A stretch of DNA of 64,000 nt. Source: an uncultured Pelagibacteraceae bacterium (GTDB lineage: Bacteria > Pseudomonadota > Alphaproteobacteria > Pelagibacterales > Pelagibacteraceae). Made by a program: the position numbers and the translations under genes. This document shows, one piece after another, positions 33,534 through 41,972 of the stretch. Where the stretch lies: the NCBI GenBank assembly GCA_902540275.1, contig CACBMB010000007.1:23051-87050 (forward strand), written 5' to 3'. Under the pieces are notes generated by a model. The model worked only from the letters and a program-made list of their open reading frames with translations, was not told where the DNA came from and did not search any database. Positions within the stretch are counted from its first letter, which is position 1; every line of letters begins with the position of its first letter.

Positions 33534-34920
33534 ATTAGCAAAAAATGAAATAATCCATTTTGTTGGTATTGGTGGAATTGGAATGAGTGGTCTCTCCTTA
33601 ATTATGAAAAGTAAAGGTTTTAGAATTCAGGGAAGTGATATTTCTTCAAATAAAAATATTGAAAGATTAAAAAAAGAAAAAATAAAGATTTTTATTGGCC
33701 ATAAAAAACAAAATCTTAAAAACGCAACAATAGTTGTCATGTCTTCAGCAATAAAAAAAAATAATCCAGAATTGTTGGAGGCAAAAAGAAAAAATCTACC
33801 AATTATTAAAAGAGGTAAAATGTTAGCCCATATCGTCACTTTAATGAAAAATATTGTTGTTGTAGGTTCTCACGGAAAAACTACAACTACTTCTTTGATA
33901 ACCTCTATCTTTCAAAGAACCAAAATTGATCCAACAATAATAAATGGTGGTGTTATTAATTCAATTAAAAGTTCCGCCAAACTTGGAAAAAGTGATTGGT
34001 CAATTTTAGAAGCTGATGAGTCAGATGGTAGTTTTGTTCATATACCTCCAACCTATTCTATAATTACCAATATAGATAGAGAACACATGGATTTCTACAA
34101 ATCTATGGAGGAATTAAAGAATTATTTTATACAGTTTTTAGAGAAGGTCCCTTCTTTTGGAAAATCATTTATTTGCATTGACGATAAAATGAATATTGAT
34201 TTAATTAAAAATTTAAAAACTAAAAATTTTTATACTTATGGAAGCAATTTAAAATCCAATTTTTTAATAAAAAATATAAAACAAAATAAAGAATTTACAG
34301 ATTTTGATTTAATTATAAATCTTCCTAATCAAAAAAAAAAGAGTATCAAAAAAATTAGAATACCTCTTCTTGGTATGCATAATGTAAGAAATTCTGTTGC
34401 AGCCATTGCTGTTGCTTTAACAGTTGGAATATCAATTTCAGACATAAAAAGAGGACTGTTAAATTTTGAAGGTGTTCAAAGAAGATTTAATAAGATTTTC
34501 ACTTATAACAACATCGATTTTTATGATGATTATGCTCATCATCCAACAGAAATCGAGTTTGTTTTGGATGGAGTGAACAAGGTATATAAAGATTTTGATA
34601 AAGTTTGTGTTTTTCAACCACATAGAATTTCTAGATTAAAAGATTTAAGGAAAGAATTTTCTTTCGCATTTAAAAAAGCTGATATTGTTATTTTATGCCC
34701 AATTTATACCGCAGGAGAAAAAATTAAATTAGGTTTTAATTATATTAATTTTGCAAAGGAAATTATTAAAAATTCTAATGTAAAATTATTTATAGTTGAA
34801 AACAAAATTCAATTAGCAAAATTTATTAAAAGTAATATTTATGGAAGAAAAATTGTTATTGGAATGGGTGCAGGTACTATTACAAATTGGATGAGAGATT
34901 TGCCAGAATATATAAAATGA
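33523..34920 (+). CDS. murC: UDP-N-acetylmuramate-L-alanine ligase
   Basis: First Mur ligase, which adds L-Ala to UDP-MurNAc. The 465 residues show HFVGIGGIGMSGLS (about 12-25), the MSSAIKKNNPE segment, the ATP-binding VVGSHGKTTTTSLI, ADESDGSF, NIDREHMDFY, and the C-terminal YDDYAHHPTEI and FQPHRISR. The length is normal. The stop codon overlaps the murB start as ATGA. Confidence 0.95.
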   Translation: MKIELAKNEIIHFVGIGGIGMSGLSLIMKSKGFRIQGSDISSNKNIERLKKEKIKIFIGHKKQNLKNATIVVMSSAIKKNNPELLEAKRKNLPIIKRGKMLAHIVTLMKNIVVVGSHGKTTTTSLITSIFQRTKIDPTIINGGVINSIKSSAKLGKSDWSILEADESDGSFVHIPPTYSIITNIDREHMDFYKSMEELKNYFIQFLEKVPSFGKSFICIDDKMNIDLIKNLKTKNFYTYGSNLKSNFLIKNIKQNKEFTDFDLIINLPNQKKKSIKKIRIPLLGMHNVRNSVAAIAVALTVGISISDIKRGLLNFEGVQRRFNKIFTYNNIDFYDDYAHHPTEIEFVLDGVNKVYKDFDKVCVFQPHRISRLKDLRKEFSFAFKKADIVILCPIYTAGEKIKLGFNYINFAKEIIKNSNVKLFIVENKIQLAKFIKSNIYGRKIVIGMGAGTITNWMRDLPEYIK

Positions 34921-35825
34921 AAACAAATCAATTAAAAATTTTATTAAAGGAATTTAACACTAATGTAAAATTTGAGTATGATTTGAAAAAAAAGAATTGG
35001 TTTAATATTGGAGGAAAGACTAAAGTTTATTATAAGGCAGACAATTTGAAAGATTTAGTAAATTTTATTAAAAAAATTAATAATGAGGAAAAGATATTTA
35101 TTTTAGGCGCAGGCTCCAATACTTTAATTTCAGATAGTTTATTTGATGGTATTGTAATTAAGTTAGGCAAAAATTTTAATAATATTTCATTGTTAGGAAA
35201 TGATATAATAATTGCTGGAACCGCTGTTTTAGATAAAACTTTATCAGATTTTGCAATAAAAAATAGTTTAAGTGGATTTGAATTTTTATCTTGTATTCCT
35301 GGCACCATAGGAGGTGGAATAAAAATGAATGCAGGATGTTTTGGAAAAGAATTTAAAGATATATTAGTATCAATACAAGCAATCAATTATTTGGGACATG
35401 TAGTAACAATTCCAGTAGAAGAGATAAAATTTGATTATAGAAATAACAACTTACCTGAAAACTTAATTTTCCTAAGTGCATCTTTTAAAGGTGAAAAAGC
35501 TGATTTTAAAAAAATTGAAGAAGAAACAATCAGGCTTAAAGCTGAAAAAGAAAAAAAACAACCAACCAGAGTAAAAACAAGTGGAAGCACTTTTAAAAAT
35601 CCAATATTACAAACGCAAAAAAAAGTGTGGGAACTTATAAAAGAATCAGTTCCATTAGACATAACCTTTGGAGATGCTTGTATTTCAAAAAAACATTGTA
35701 ATTTTTTTGTCAACAAAGGTAATGCGTCTTATGAAGATATGAAAAAGTTAATTGATTTTGTGTCTAATAAAGTTTTAGAAAAGACTGGTATTAGTTTAGA
35801 AACAGAAATTAAAATATTAAAATAA
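34917..35825 (+). CDS. murB: UDP-N-acetylenolpyruvoylglucosamine reductase
   Basis: FAD enzyme that reduces UDP-GlcNAc-enolpyruvate to UDP-MurNAc. The ATG at 34917 was chosen because it overlaps the murC stop (ATGA); the longer open frame from 34887 would add 10 unlikely residues. From this start there are 302 residues, with the NWFNIGGKTKVYY opening, the FAD segment ILGAGSNTLISD, CIPGTIGGGIKMNAGC, the YRNNNLPENLIFLSA strand, and the catalytic-region SGSTFKNP and GDACISKKHCNFFVN. Confidence 0.95.
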   Translation: MKTNQLKILLKEFNTNVKFEYDLKKKNWFNIGGKTKVYYKADNLKDLVNFIKKINNEEKIFILGAGSNTLISDSLFDGIVIKLGKNFNNISLLGNDIIIAGTAVLDKTLSDFAIKNSLSGFEFLSCIPGTIGGGIKMNAGCFGKEFKDILVSIQAINYLGHVVTIPVEEIKFDYRNNNLPENLIFLSASFKGEKADFKKIEEETIRLKAEKEKKQPTRVKTSGSTFKNPILQTQKKVWELIKESVPLDITFGDACISKKHCNFFVNKGNASYEDMKKLIDFVSNKVLEKTGISLETEIKILK

Positions 35826-35826
35826 A

Positions 35827-36741
35827 TTGAAAAAAAAAATTTTAATAATTTCCGGTGGTATTTCAAAAGAGAGATTAATTAGTTTGGATACAGGAAAACA
35901 AGTAGCAAAAGAACTAAAAAAAAATGGTTATCAAATAAAAATAAGTGAACCAAATTTTAGTTTGCTGGATACCATTAAATTTTTTAAACCAAATATTATA
36001 TTTAATGCTTTGCATGGACAGTTCGGGGAAGATGGTTATATTCAAACAATTTTAGAAACTACAAATATTCCTTATACTCATTCAGGAGTTATTTCATCTG
36101 CAATTGCAATGGATAAAGAGTTATCAAAAAAAATTTTTACTAAAAATAAAATACTAACGCCTAAATATTTTTTATATACATTTAATGAAACAAAATTCAA
36201 ATTAATTAAAAAAATTGAGAAAAAATTAAAATTTCCTGTGGTGATCAAGCCTATTAATGAGGGATCTAGTGTAAATGTTTTTATTTGTACAAAATTAAAT
36301 ATTTTGAAAAATTTAAAATTTCTTAAAGAATATAAAAAAATTATAATTGAAGAATTTATTCCAGGTAGAGAAATTCAAGCTGCAATTATTGGTAAGCAGA
36401 AACTTGGAGCGATTGAATTAAAACCAAAAAGAAAATTTTATGATTATCAGGCTAAATATAATCCTAGGGCTAAAACAAAACATATTATTCCCGTAAATCT
36501 ATCTAAAGAAAAATATAATACTTTAATGAATATAGCGCTTAAAACACACAAATTAATAGGATGTAAAGGTGTAACAAGATCAGATTTTAAATATTATAAT
36601 AATAAATTTTATTTATTAGAAATTAATACTCAACCTGGAATGACTAAACTTTCTTTAGTTCCGGAGATAGCAGCTCATCGCGGTATTAGTTTTATAAAGT
36701 TGATTAAATTGATTTTAAACGATGCAAAGACAAGTAAGTAA
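35827..36741 (+). CDS. ddl: D-alanine-D-alanine ligase
   Basis: ATP-grasp ligase that makes the D-Ala-D-Ala dipeptide used by the MurF half of the fusion. The start is TTG at 35827, 1 nt after the murB stop. The 304 residues show the N-terminal SGGISKERLISLDTGK, NALHGQFGEDGYIQ, the ATP-binding PVVIKPINEGSSVNV, EEFIPGREI, TRSDFKYYNN and the metal site EINTQPGMT. The gene overlaps the ftsQ start by 20 nt. Confidence 0.95.
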   Translation: MKKKILIISGGISKERLISLDTGKQVAKELKKNGYQIKISEPNFSLLDTIKFFKPNIIFNALHGQFGEDGYIQTILETTNIPYTHSGVISSAIAMDKELSKKIFTKNKILTPKYFLYTFNETKFKLIKKIEKKLKFPVVIKPINEGSSVNVFICTKLNILKNLKFLKEYKKIIIEEFIPGREIQAAIIGKQKLGAIELKPKRKFYDYQAKYNPRAKTKHIIPVNLSKEKYNTLMNIALKTHKLIGCKGVTRSDFKYYNNKFYLLEINTQPGMTKLSLVPEIAAHRGISFIKLIKLILNDAKTSK

Positions 36742-37393
36742 AAAAATATTTTTATATCTTTTCTTATTTATTTCTCTAACAACACTAAGTAATAAAAATT
36801 TGATTAATTTTCATTTACCTAACATAAATCAAATAGATATCTATGGCTTTGACCAAAGTGAAAATAATGAATTATATAAAAATTTAGAATTTTTAAAATC
36901 AGAAAATTTATTTTTTCTTAATAAAAAAAAAATTACTAAAATTTTAAATTCGAATAATTTAATAGAGAATTATCATATATCGAAAAAATTTCCATCCAAG
37001 TTAATTTTGAAAATAAATAAAACAAATTATCTTGCAATCACAAAGATAGGTGAAAAATTCTATTTCATTGGGTCAAATAAAAAATTAATTAAAACTCATA
37101 ATGTAGATTTAAAACTTCCAGAAATTTTTGGTAATTTTGAAATTAAAGAATTTATTCGAATTAAAAAATTAATAGATGAGACAAAATTTGGTTATGATGA
37201 TATAAAATTTTTATATTTTTTTCCATCTGGAAGGTGGGACATTCATACTAATTCTGGCATTGTAATTAAATTGCCAAAAACAAAAGTAAAAGAGAAATTG
37301 AATTTAGCACATTCATTATTGATAGGAGATAGATTTGAAGATTTAACATTAATTGATATGCGTCAAAAAAATCAGATAGTAGTAAATGAATAA
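36722..37393 (+). CDS. ftsQ: Cell division protein FtsQ
   Basis: Bitopic divisome protein that joins FtsB and FtsL. The 223 residues have a short cytoplasmic N-terminus, one transmembrane helix (about 8-23, KIFLYLFLFISLTTLS), a POTRA domain that starts around NINQIDIYGFDQSENNELYK, and the FtsQ/DivIB beta domain with YFFPSGRWDIHTNSGIVIKL and NLAHSLLI. It is somewhat shorter than E. coli FtsQ (276), mainly at the N-terminus. It lies between ddl (20-nt overlap) and the mini-FtsA gene (8-nt overlap). Confidence 0.88.
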   Translation: MQRQVSKKIFLYLFLFISLTTLSNKNLINFHLPNINQIDIYGFDQSENNELYKNLEFLKSENLFFLNKKKITKILNSNNLIENYHISKKFPSKLILKINKTNYLAITKIGEKFYFIGSNKKLIKTHNVDLKLPEIFGNFEIKEFIRIKKLIDETKFGYDDIKFLYFFPSGRWDIHTNSGIVIKLPKTKVKEKLNLAHSLLIGDRFEDLTLIDMRQKNQIVVNE

Positions 37394-38090
37394 TTTAGAT
37401 TTTGAAACTTTTTTATTAATCAGACCAAACAAGTTTGTAATATCTATTTTTAAAAAATCTGACTTTAAAAAAATTTATGAAAAAGAGATATCTGTAGAAA
37501 ATAGTTCAGGTAAATTAGAAATAGATTCTCTAAAAGAATTTATTGATAATAATATAATTGAGATTGAAAAAATTTTAGGTGATTTTATAGAAAAAATTTA
37601 TTTAATAATTGAAAGTGATAAATTTTTTTCCATTAATTCTTCAATTAAAAAAAATTATTCTGGTAATTTTGTTGATCAAATACATTTAAATTATTTGATA
37701 AATGATTTAAAGAATCAATGTAAAAAAACTTTTGGGGATAATAAAATAATACATATTATTATTAATAATTTTCAAATTGATAAAAAGGATTATTCGTATT
37801 TTCCAAAAGATTTAAAGTGTGAAAATTTCTCTTTAGATGTAAGCTTCATTTGTCTTTCAAATGATTTAATAAATTCTATAGAGGCCATCTTAAATAGTTA
37901 TCAAATATCTGTAGATAAAATAGTCAGTTTCAATTATGTAAAAAATTACTTTAAAGAAAACCTAAATTTAGATTTGTGTAGTATGACTAAGCAAATTATT
38001 TCGGGTATCAACCCAAATGAAGCTTTTTTAGTTCCTAAAACTCCAAAAAATAAAGGGTTTTTTGAAAAATTTTTTCAACTTTTTAGCTAA
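37386..38090 (+). CDS. Truncated FtsA-like protein in the ftsA slot (domains 1A/1C only)
   Basis: The 234-residue protein is in the place of ftsA, between ftsQ and lpxC. By eye, residues 28-85 (EKEISV...SLKEFI...IEKIYLII) follow the FtsA 1A helix-strand pattern and 121-186 (IIHIIINNFQIDKKDYSYFP ... VSFICLSNDLINSIEAIL ... QISVDKIV) follow domain 1C of E. coli FtsA (HVIPQEYAIDYQ ... VHLITCHNDMAKNIVKAV ... GLKVDQLI). It stops where the DIGGGT nucleotide motif should begin: no phosphate loops, no 2A/2B lobe. The last 14 residues (KNKGFFEKFFQLFS) look like an FtsA-type amphipathic membrane-targeting helix. There is no room for a missing half before lpxC. The FtsA relationship is inferred. Confidence 0.6.
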   Translation: MNNLDFETFLLIRPNKFVISIFKKSDFKKIYEKEISVENSSGKLEIDSLKEFIDNNIIEIEKILGDFIEKIYLIIESDKFFSINSSIKKNYSGNFVDQIHLNYLINDLKNQCKKTFGDNKIIHIIINNFQIDKKDYSYFPKDLKCENFSLDVSFICLSNDLINSIEAILNSYQISVDKIVSFNYVKNYFKENLNLDLCSMTKQIISGINPNEAFLVPKTPKNKGFFEKFFQLFS

Positions 38091-38152
38091 TTTGTATTTT
38101 ACGGTAACATTTGTTGTTTTTAAATTCTTAGAAATAAAATCTAAAAAGATCT

Positions 38153-39073
38153 ATGTCTTATTTAACCCAAAAAACTGTTTCATCTCTTACCAAATTTAGT
38201 GGTATTGGGTTACATACGGGTAAAAAATCTAGCATATGCATAAAACCAGCGGCACCCAATACAGGAATAATTTTTAAAAGAGTAGATTTAAATTTGAATA
38301 ATATAATTTTTCCAAATTTTAATAATGTAACTAGCACTTCATTGAATACAACAATATCTAATGAGTTTGGAGTTAAAGTCTCAACTATAGAACATTTGAT
38401 GGGAGCTTTATTTGGTTTGGGTATAGATAATGCTTTAATAGAAATAGATAATCAAGAAGTACCTATTCTAGATGGCTCCGCAATTCAATTTGTTCAAAAA
38501 TTAGTTAGAACTGGTATCACTCCAAGTGAAGTACCAATTAAGATTATTAAAATAAAAAAAAGAGTAGAATATCTCAATGGCAAAAGGTCAATTATAATTG
38601 AACCATCTAAATTGAGTTTAAATATTGATTTTGAATTAAAATTTGACAACCCAATTATTAACAACCAAAGAAATTTAATTAAAGTATATGAGGACGATTT
38701 AACAGACATTTATAATTCTAGAACTTTTTGCTTGTATGAAGATATTGAAAGAATTAAAAGTCAGGGATTAGCTCAAGGTGGAAGTTTGAACAATGCTATT
38801 GTTGTTAAAGATAAGGAAATTTTGAATAAAGAAGGATTAAGAAACAAAAAAGAATTTGTTAATCATAAAATTTTAGATTGTATTGGAGATTTATATACAT
38901 GTGGTTATAGATTATTAGCTAATATCAAGTGTTCTCAAGGCGGTCATTTTTTAACAAATGAGTTACTAAAAAAAGTATTTGCAAATCAAGAGAATTATAC
39001 AGTGTTAGAAATTAAAGAGAAAACTTTACCTCACACGCTCATTAATAAAAATTTGCTTAAATCAATAGCATAA
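38153..39073 (+). CDS. lpxC: UDP-3-O-acyl-N-acetylglucosamine deacetylase
   Basis: Zinc deacetylase that commits UDP-GlcNAc to lipid A synthesis, which shows the organism makes LPS. The 306 residues have the N-terminal GIGLHTGKKS, the first zinc ligand in STIEHLMGALFGLGIDN, the PILDGSA loop, the second and third ligands in VNHKILDCIGDLY, and the catalytic histidine in GGHFLTNELL. It follows the mini-FtsA gene after 62 nt, the longest gap in this part of the cluster, so a separate promoter is possible. bamD follows after 29 nt. Confidence 0.96.
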   Translation: MSYLTQKTVSSLTKFSGIGLHTGKKSSICIKPAAPNTGIIFKRVDLNLNNIIFPNFNNVTSTSLNTTISNEFGVKVSTIEHLMGALFGLGIDNALIEIDNQEVPILDGSAIQFVQKLVRTGITPSEVPIKIIKIKKRVEYLNGKRSIIIEPSKLSLNIDFELKFDNPIINNQRNLIKVYEDDLTDIYNSRTFCLYEDIERIKSQGLAQGGSLNNAIVVKDKEILNKEGLRNKKEFVNHKILDCIGDLYTCGYRLLANIKCSQGGHFLTNELLKKVFANQENYTVLEIKEKTLPHTLINKNLLKSIA

Positions 39074-39102
39074 ATTTTATTTTCAATTAATAATATAGAT
39101 AA

Positions 39103-39939
39103 ATGAAAATTATTTTTACCCTAATTGTAGTTATGGTATTTTTTTTGTCTGGTTGTAAAAATAAAAAAGAGAAGACAATTGTTTTAAAGAGTGACGATTT
39201 AGAGGCACAAATGATCGAAGCTTATAATGAGGGTGTCAAAGCTTTTGAAGAGGGAGATATGTTATTTGCCGCAAAAAATTTTAATAATGTAGAAAATATT
39301 TATCCACAATCTATTTGGGCACCCAGATCAATATTAATGGCAGCTTATTCATATTATTATCATGATTATTATGGCGATGCTATTTCAGAATTAAAAAGAT
39401 TTTTGAAAAATTATCCAGAGAATGAAAACTATCCTTATGCTTATTATTTAATGGCAAGCTGCTATTATGAGTTAATAGTAGATGAAAAAAAAGATTTATC
39501 ATCGATACTAAAATCACAAGAATATTTTGAATATATTATTAAAAATTATCCTAATACAGATTTTTCTTTAGATGCGAAGTTTAAATTAAATTTAATAGAT
39601 AATGTTTTGGCATCAAAAGAACTATATATTGGAAAATATTATTTATCTAAAAAAAAATGGATTCCAGCATTAAATAGGTTCAAAAATATTGTAAATAATT
39701 ATGATCAAACTGAATATATTGAAGAAGCTTTACATAGATTGGTTGAGATAAATTATATTTTAGGATTAGAAAATGAGTCAAAAAAATATGCAGTTTTGTT
39801 AGGATATAACTATAAAAGTAGTCAATGGTATGAAGAGTCCTTTAAGGTTTTTAATAAAGAATACATAAGTCCTATCGAAAAAATCAAAAAAGATAAACAA
39901 AATTTTATTTTCAGAAAATTTAAAGAGTTATTTAAATAA
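39103..39939 (+). CDS. bamD: Outer-membrane assembly lipoprotein BamD
   Basis: TPR lipoprotein of the BAM complex that inserts beta-barrel proteins. The 278 residues open with a lipoprotein signal ending in the lipobox LSGC (lipidated C18). TPR-like helices follow: YNEGVKAFEEGDMLFAAKNF (42-61), IYPQSIWAPRSILMAAYSYY, YGDAISELKRFLKNYPENEN and YAYYLMASCYYEL, all matching BamD/ComL. In many alphaproteobacteria recN comes next; here ligA follows after 2 nt. Confidence 0.92.
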   Translation: MKIIFTLIVVMVFFLSGCKNKKEKTIVLKSDDLEAQMIEAYNEGVKAFEEGDMLFAAKNFNNVENIYPQSIWAPRSILMAAYSYYYHDYYGDAISELKRFLKNYPENENYPYAYYLMASCYYELIVDEKKDLSSILKSQEYFEYIIKNYPNTDFSLDAKFKLNLIDNVLASKELYIGKYYLSKKKWIPALNRFKNIVNNYDQTEYIEEALHRLVEINYILGLENESKKYAVLLGYNYKSSQWYEESFKVFNKEYISPIEKIKKDKQNFIFRKFKELFK

Positions 39940-39941
39940 AA

Positions 39942-41972
39942 ATGAATTTTGAGGAAATTAAAAAAAAATATAATAAAAAGATTAATGAAATTTTAAAACA
40001 TAATGAAAATTATTATGATAAAAATAATCCTTTAATATCTGATGAGAAATATGATGAACTTAAAAAAGAAATATTAGACCTTGAAAAAAAACACAAATTT
40101 TTAGCTAGTGATAAATCACCTTCAAAAATTGTTGGATTTAAACCCTCAAAAAATTTTAGAAAAGTCAAACATAGAGTTTCAATGTTATCTTTATCTAACG
40201 CATTTAATGAAGAAGATTTAATTAATTTTGAAAAAAAAATTATTAATTTTTTAGATAAAAAAAAAGATTTACAAATAGAGTATAGTGCTGAGCCTAAAAT
40301 TGATGGTATATCCGCGTCTTTATTATATGAAAATGGAAAATTTATAACTGGATTATCAAGAGGAGATGGAAAAGAAGGTGAGGATATAACAGAAAATTTA
40401 AAAACTATAAAAGATATTCCACTTGAAATTGACTCAAAAAATTTTCCTCAAGAAATAGATATCAGAGGAGAAGTTTTTATTCGAAACTCAGATTTTAAAA
40501 AGTTATCCGACAAGTTTGCAAATCCAAGAAATGCTGCCTCTGGCTCTTTAAGACAAAAAAATCCAAATGAAACCAAAAAAATTCCACTTAGATTCATTGC
40601 TTACACATATGGATTTGAAAAAAATATGAAAATAGACACTCAAAGTGAATATTTAAAAAATTTAAAAAAATGGGGGTTTGTTACAAATCCATTAAACAAA
40701 ACTATAATCGGTATTAAAAACTTATTTAAAAATTATATTGAAATTGAAAAAAAAAGAGATCAATTAGACTTTGATATAGATGGGATTGTTTATAAGGTAA
40801 ATGATTTTAAACTTCAAAAAAGATTAGGCAATGTAGCTAACGCTCCAAGATGGGCTATAGCCCATAAATTCTCTTCGACTAAGGGTGTATCTAATATAAT
40901 AGATATTGATATTCAAATTGGTAGAACAGGGGCATTAACACCTGTTGCAAAAATCAAACCTATAAATATTGGTGGAGTTTTGGTTTCAAATGCAACGCTA
41001 CACAATGAGGATGAAATAAATAGAAAAGATATAAGAGTCGGAGATACAGTTGTTATTGAAAGAGCAGGAGATGTTATCCCTCATATCATTTCTGTAGATT
41101 TTAGTAAAAGAAAAAAAAATTCAGGAAAGTTCGTTTTCCCAAAAAAATGCCCCTCATGTGGATCAGAAACAATTAAAGAATATAACGTTACAACTAAAAA
41201 AAAAGATGCAGTCAGAAGATGTTCTAGTGAAGGTTTTAAATGCGAAAAAATTTCTATTGAAAAAATCAAACATTTTGTTTCAAAAGACGCTTTTAATATT
41301 GATGGTTTTGGAAAAAAAATTGTTGAAAACTTTTGGAATTTGCAGTTGGTAAAATTTCCACAAGATATTTTCAAATTAGATTATTTAAAAATTGAAAATC
41401 TAGATGGATGGGGGAGACAATCAGTTGCAAATTTAAAATATTCTATTGATTTGAGAAAAAAAATTTCATTTGAAAGATTTATTTTTGCTCTTGGTATAAG
41501 ACATATTGGCTTAGAAAATGCAAAATTGTTAGCAAAAAATTTAAAATCATTTAAAAATTTTTTAAATTTATCTAATTCAAAAAACTTTAGTGAACTATTA
41601 AATATTGATGGAATTGGAGAAACACAAATTAATTCAATTAAGAGTTTTTTTTCTAATCGAGAAAATACAAAGATTTTGAATGATCTTTCAAAAATAATTT
41701 CAATTAACAATAGTGTAGAATTCAGGAAAGATGGCCACTTAAAAAATAAAACTTTTATGTTTACTGGAAAATTAGAAAATATGAGTAGAGCAGAGGCCAA
41801 ATCTTTAATTGAGCAAAATTCAGGAATTATAATTAGTAATATATCAAAAAAACTCAATTACTTAATCATTGGAGATAAACCAACTAAAAGAAAGATTGAC
41901 GCTGCTAAAGAGCTCAATATAAAAATTTTAAATCAATCTGATTGGCTTAAAATGTTAGATAAAATTAGCTAA
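39942..41972 (+). CDS. ligA: NAD-dependent DNA ligase
   Basis: Seals nicks in replication and repair. The 676 residues include the Ia domain with YYDKNNPLISDEKYDEL, adenylation lysine K119 in the KIDG motif, RGDGKEGEDITEN, the DGIVYKVND motif, the OB fold (GRTGALTPVAKIKP), a four-Cys zinc finger (CPSCGSET ... RRCSSEGFKC), helix-hairpin-helix repeats and a C-terminal BRCT domain (TFMFTGKLENMSRAEAKSLI). It is complete. The 3' end overlaps the convergent pepP by 18 nt. Confidence 0.97.
   Translation: MNFEEIKKKYNKKINEILKHNENYYDKNNPLISDEKYDELKKEILDLEKKHKFLASDKSPSKIVGFKPSKNFRKVKHRVSMLSLSNAFNEEDLINFEKKIINFLDKKKDLQIEYSAEPKIDGISASLLYENGKFITGLSRGDGKEGEDITENLKTIKDIPLEIDSKNFPQEIDIRGEVFIRNSDFKKLSDKFANPRNAASGSLRQKNPNETKKIPLRFIAYTYGFEKNMKIDTQSEYLKNLKKWGFVTNPLNKTIIGIKNLFKNYIEIEKKRDQLDFDIDGIVYKVNDFKLQKRLGNVANAPRWAIAHKFSSTKGVSNIIDIDIQIGRTGALTPVAKIKPINIGGVLVSNATLHNEDEINRKDIRVGDTVVIERAGDVIPHIISVDFSKRKKNSGKFVFPKKCPSCGSETIKEYNVTTKKKDAVRRCSSEGFKCEKISIEKIKHFVSKDAFNIDGFGKKIVENFWNLQLVKFPQDIFKLDYLKIENLDGWGRQSVANLKYSIDLRKKISFERFIFALGIRHIGLENAKLLAKNLKSFKNFLNLSNSKNFSELLNIDGIGETQINSIKSFFSNRENTKILNDLSKIISINNSVEFRKDGHLKNKTFMFTGKLENMSRAEAKSLIEQNSGIIISNISKKLNYLIIGDKPTKRKIDAAKELNIKILNQSDWLKMLDKIS

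Noticed and set aside
37386..38152. Frameshifted or broken full-length ftsA
   Set aside because: Only 62 nt separate the stop from lpxC and no FtsA domain 2 sequence can be read there in any frame, so it is a short gene, not a frameshift within the window.
41381..41857. 158-codon minus-strand open frame
   Set aside because: Antisense shadow of the ligA 3' half; ligA motifs explain this region.
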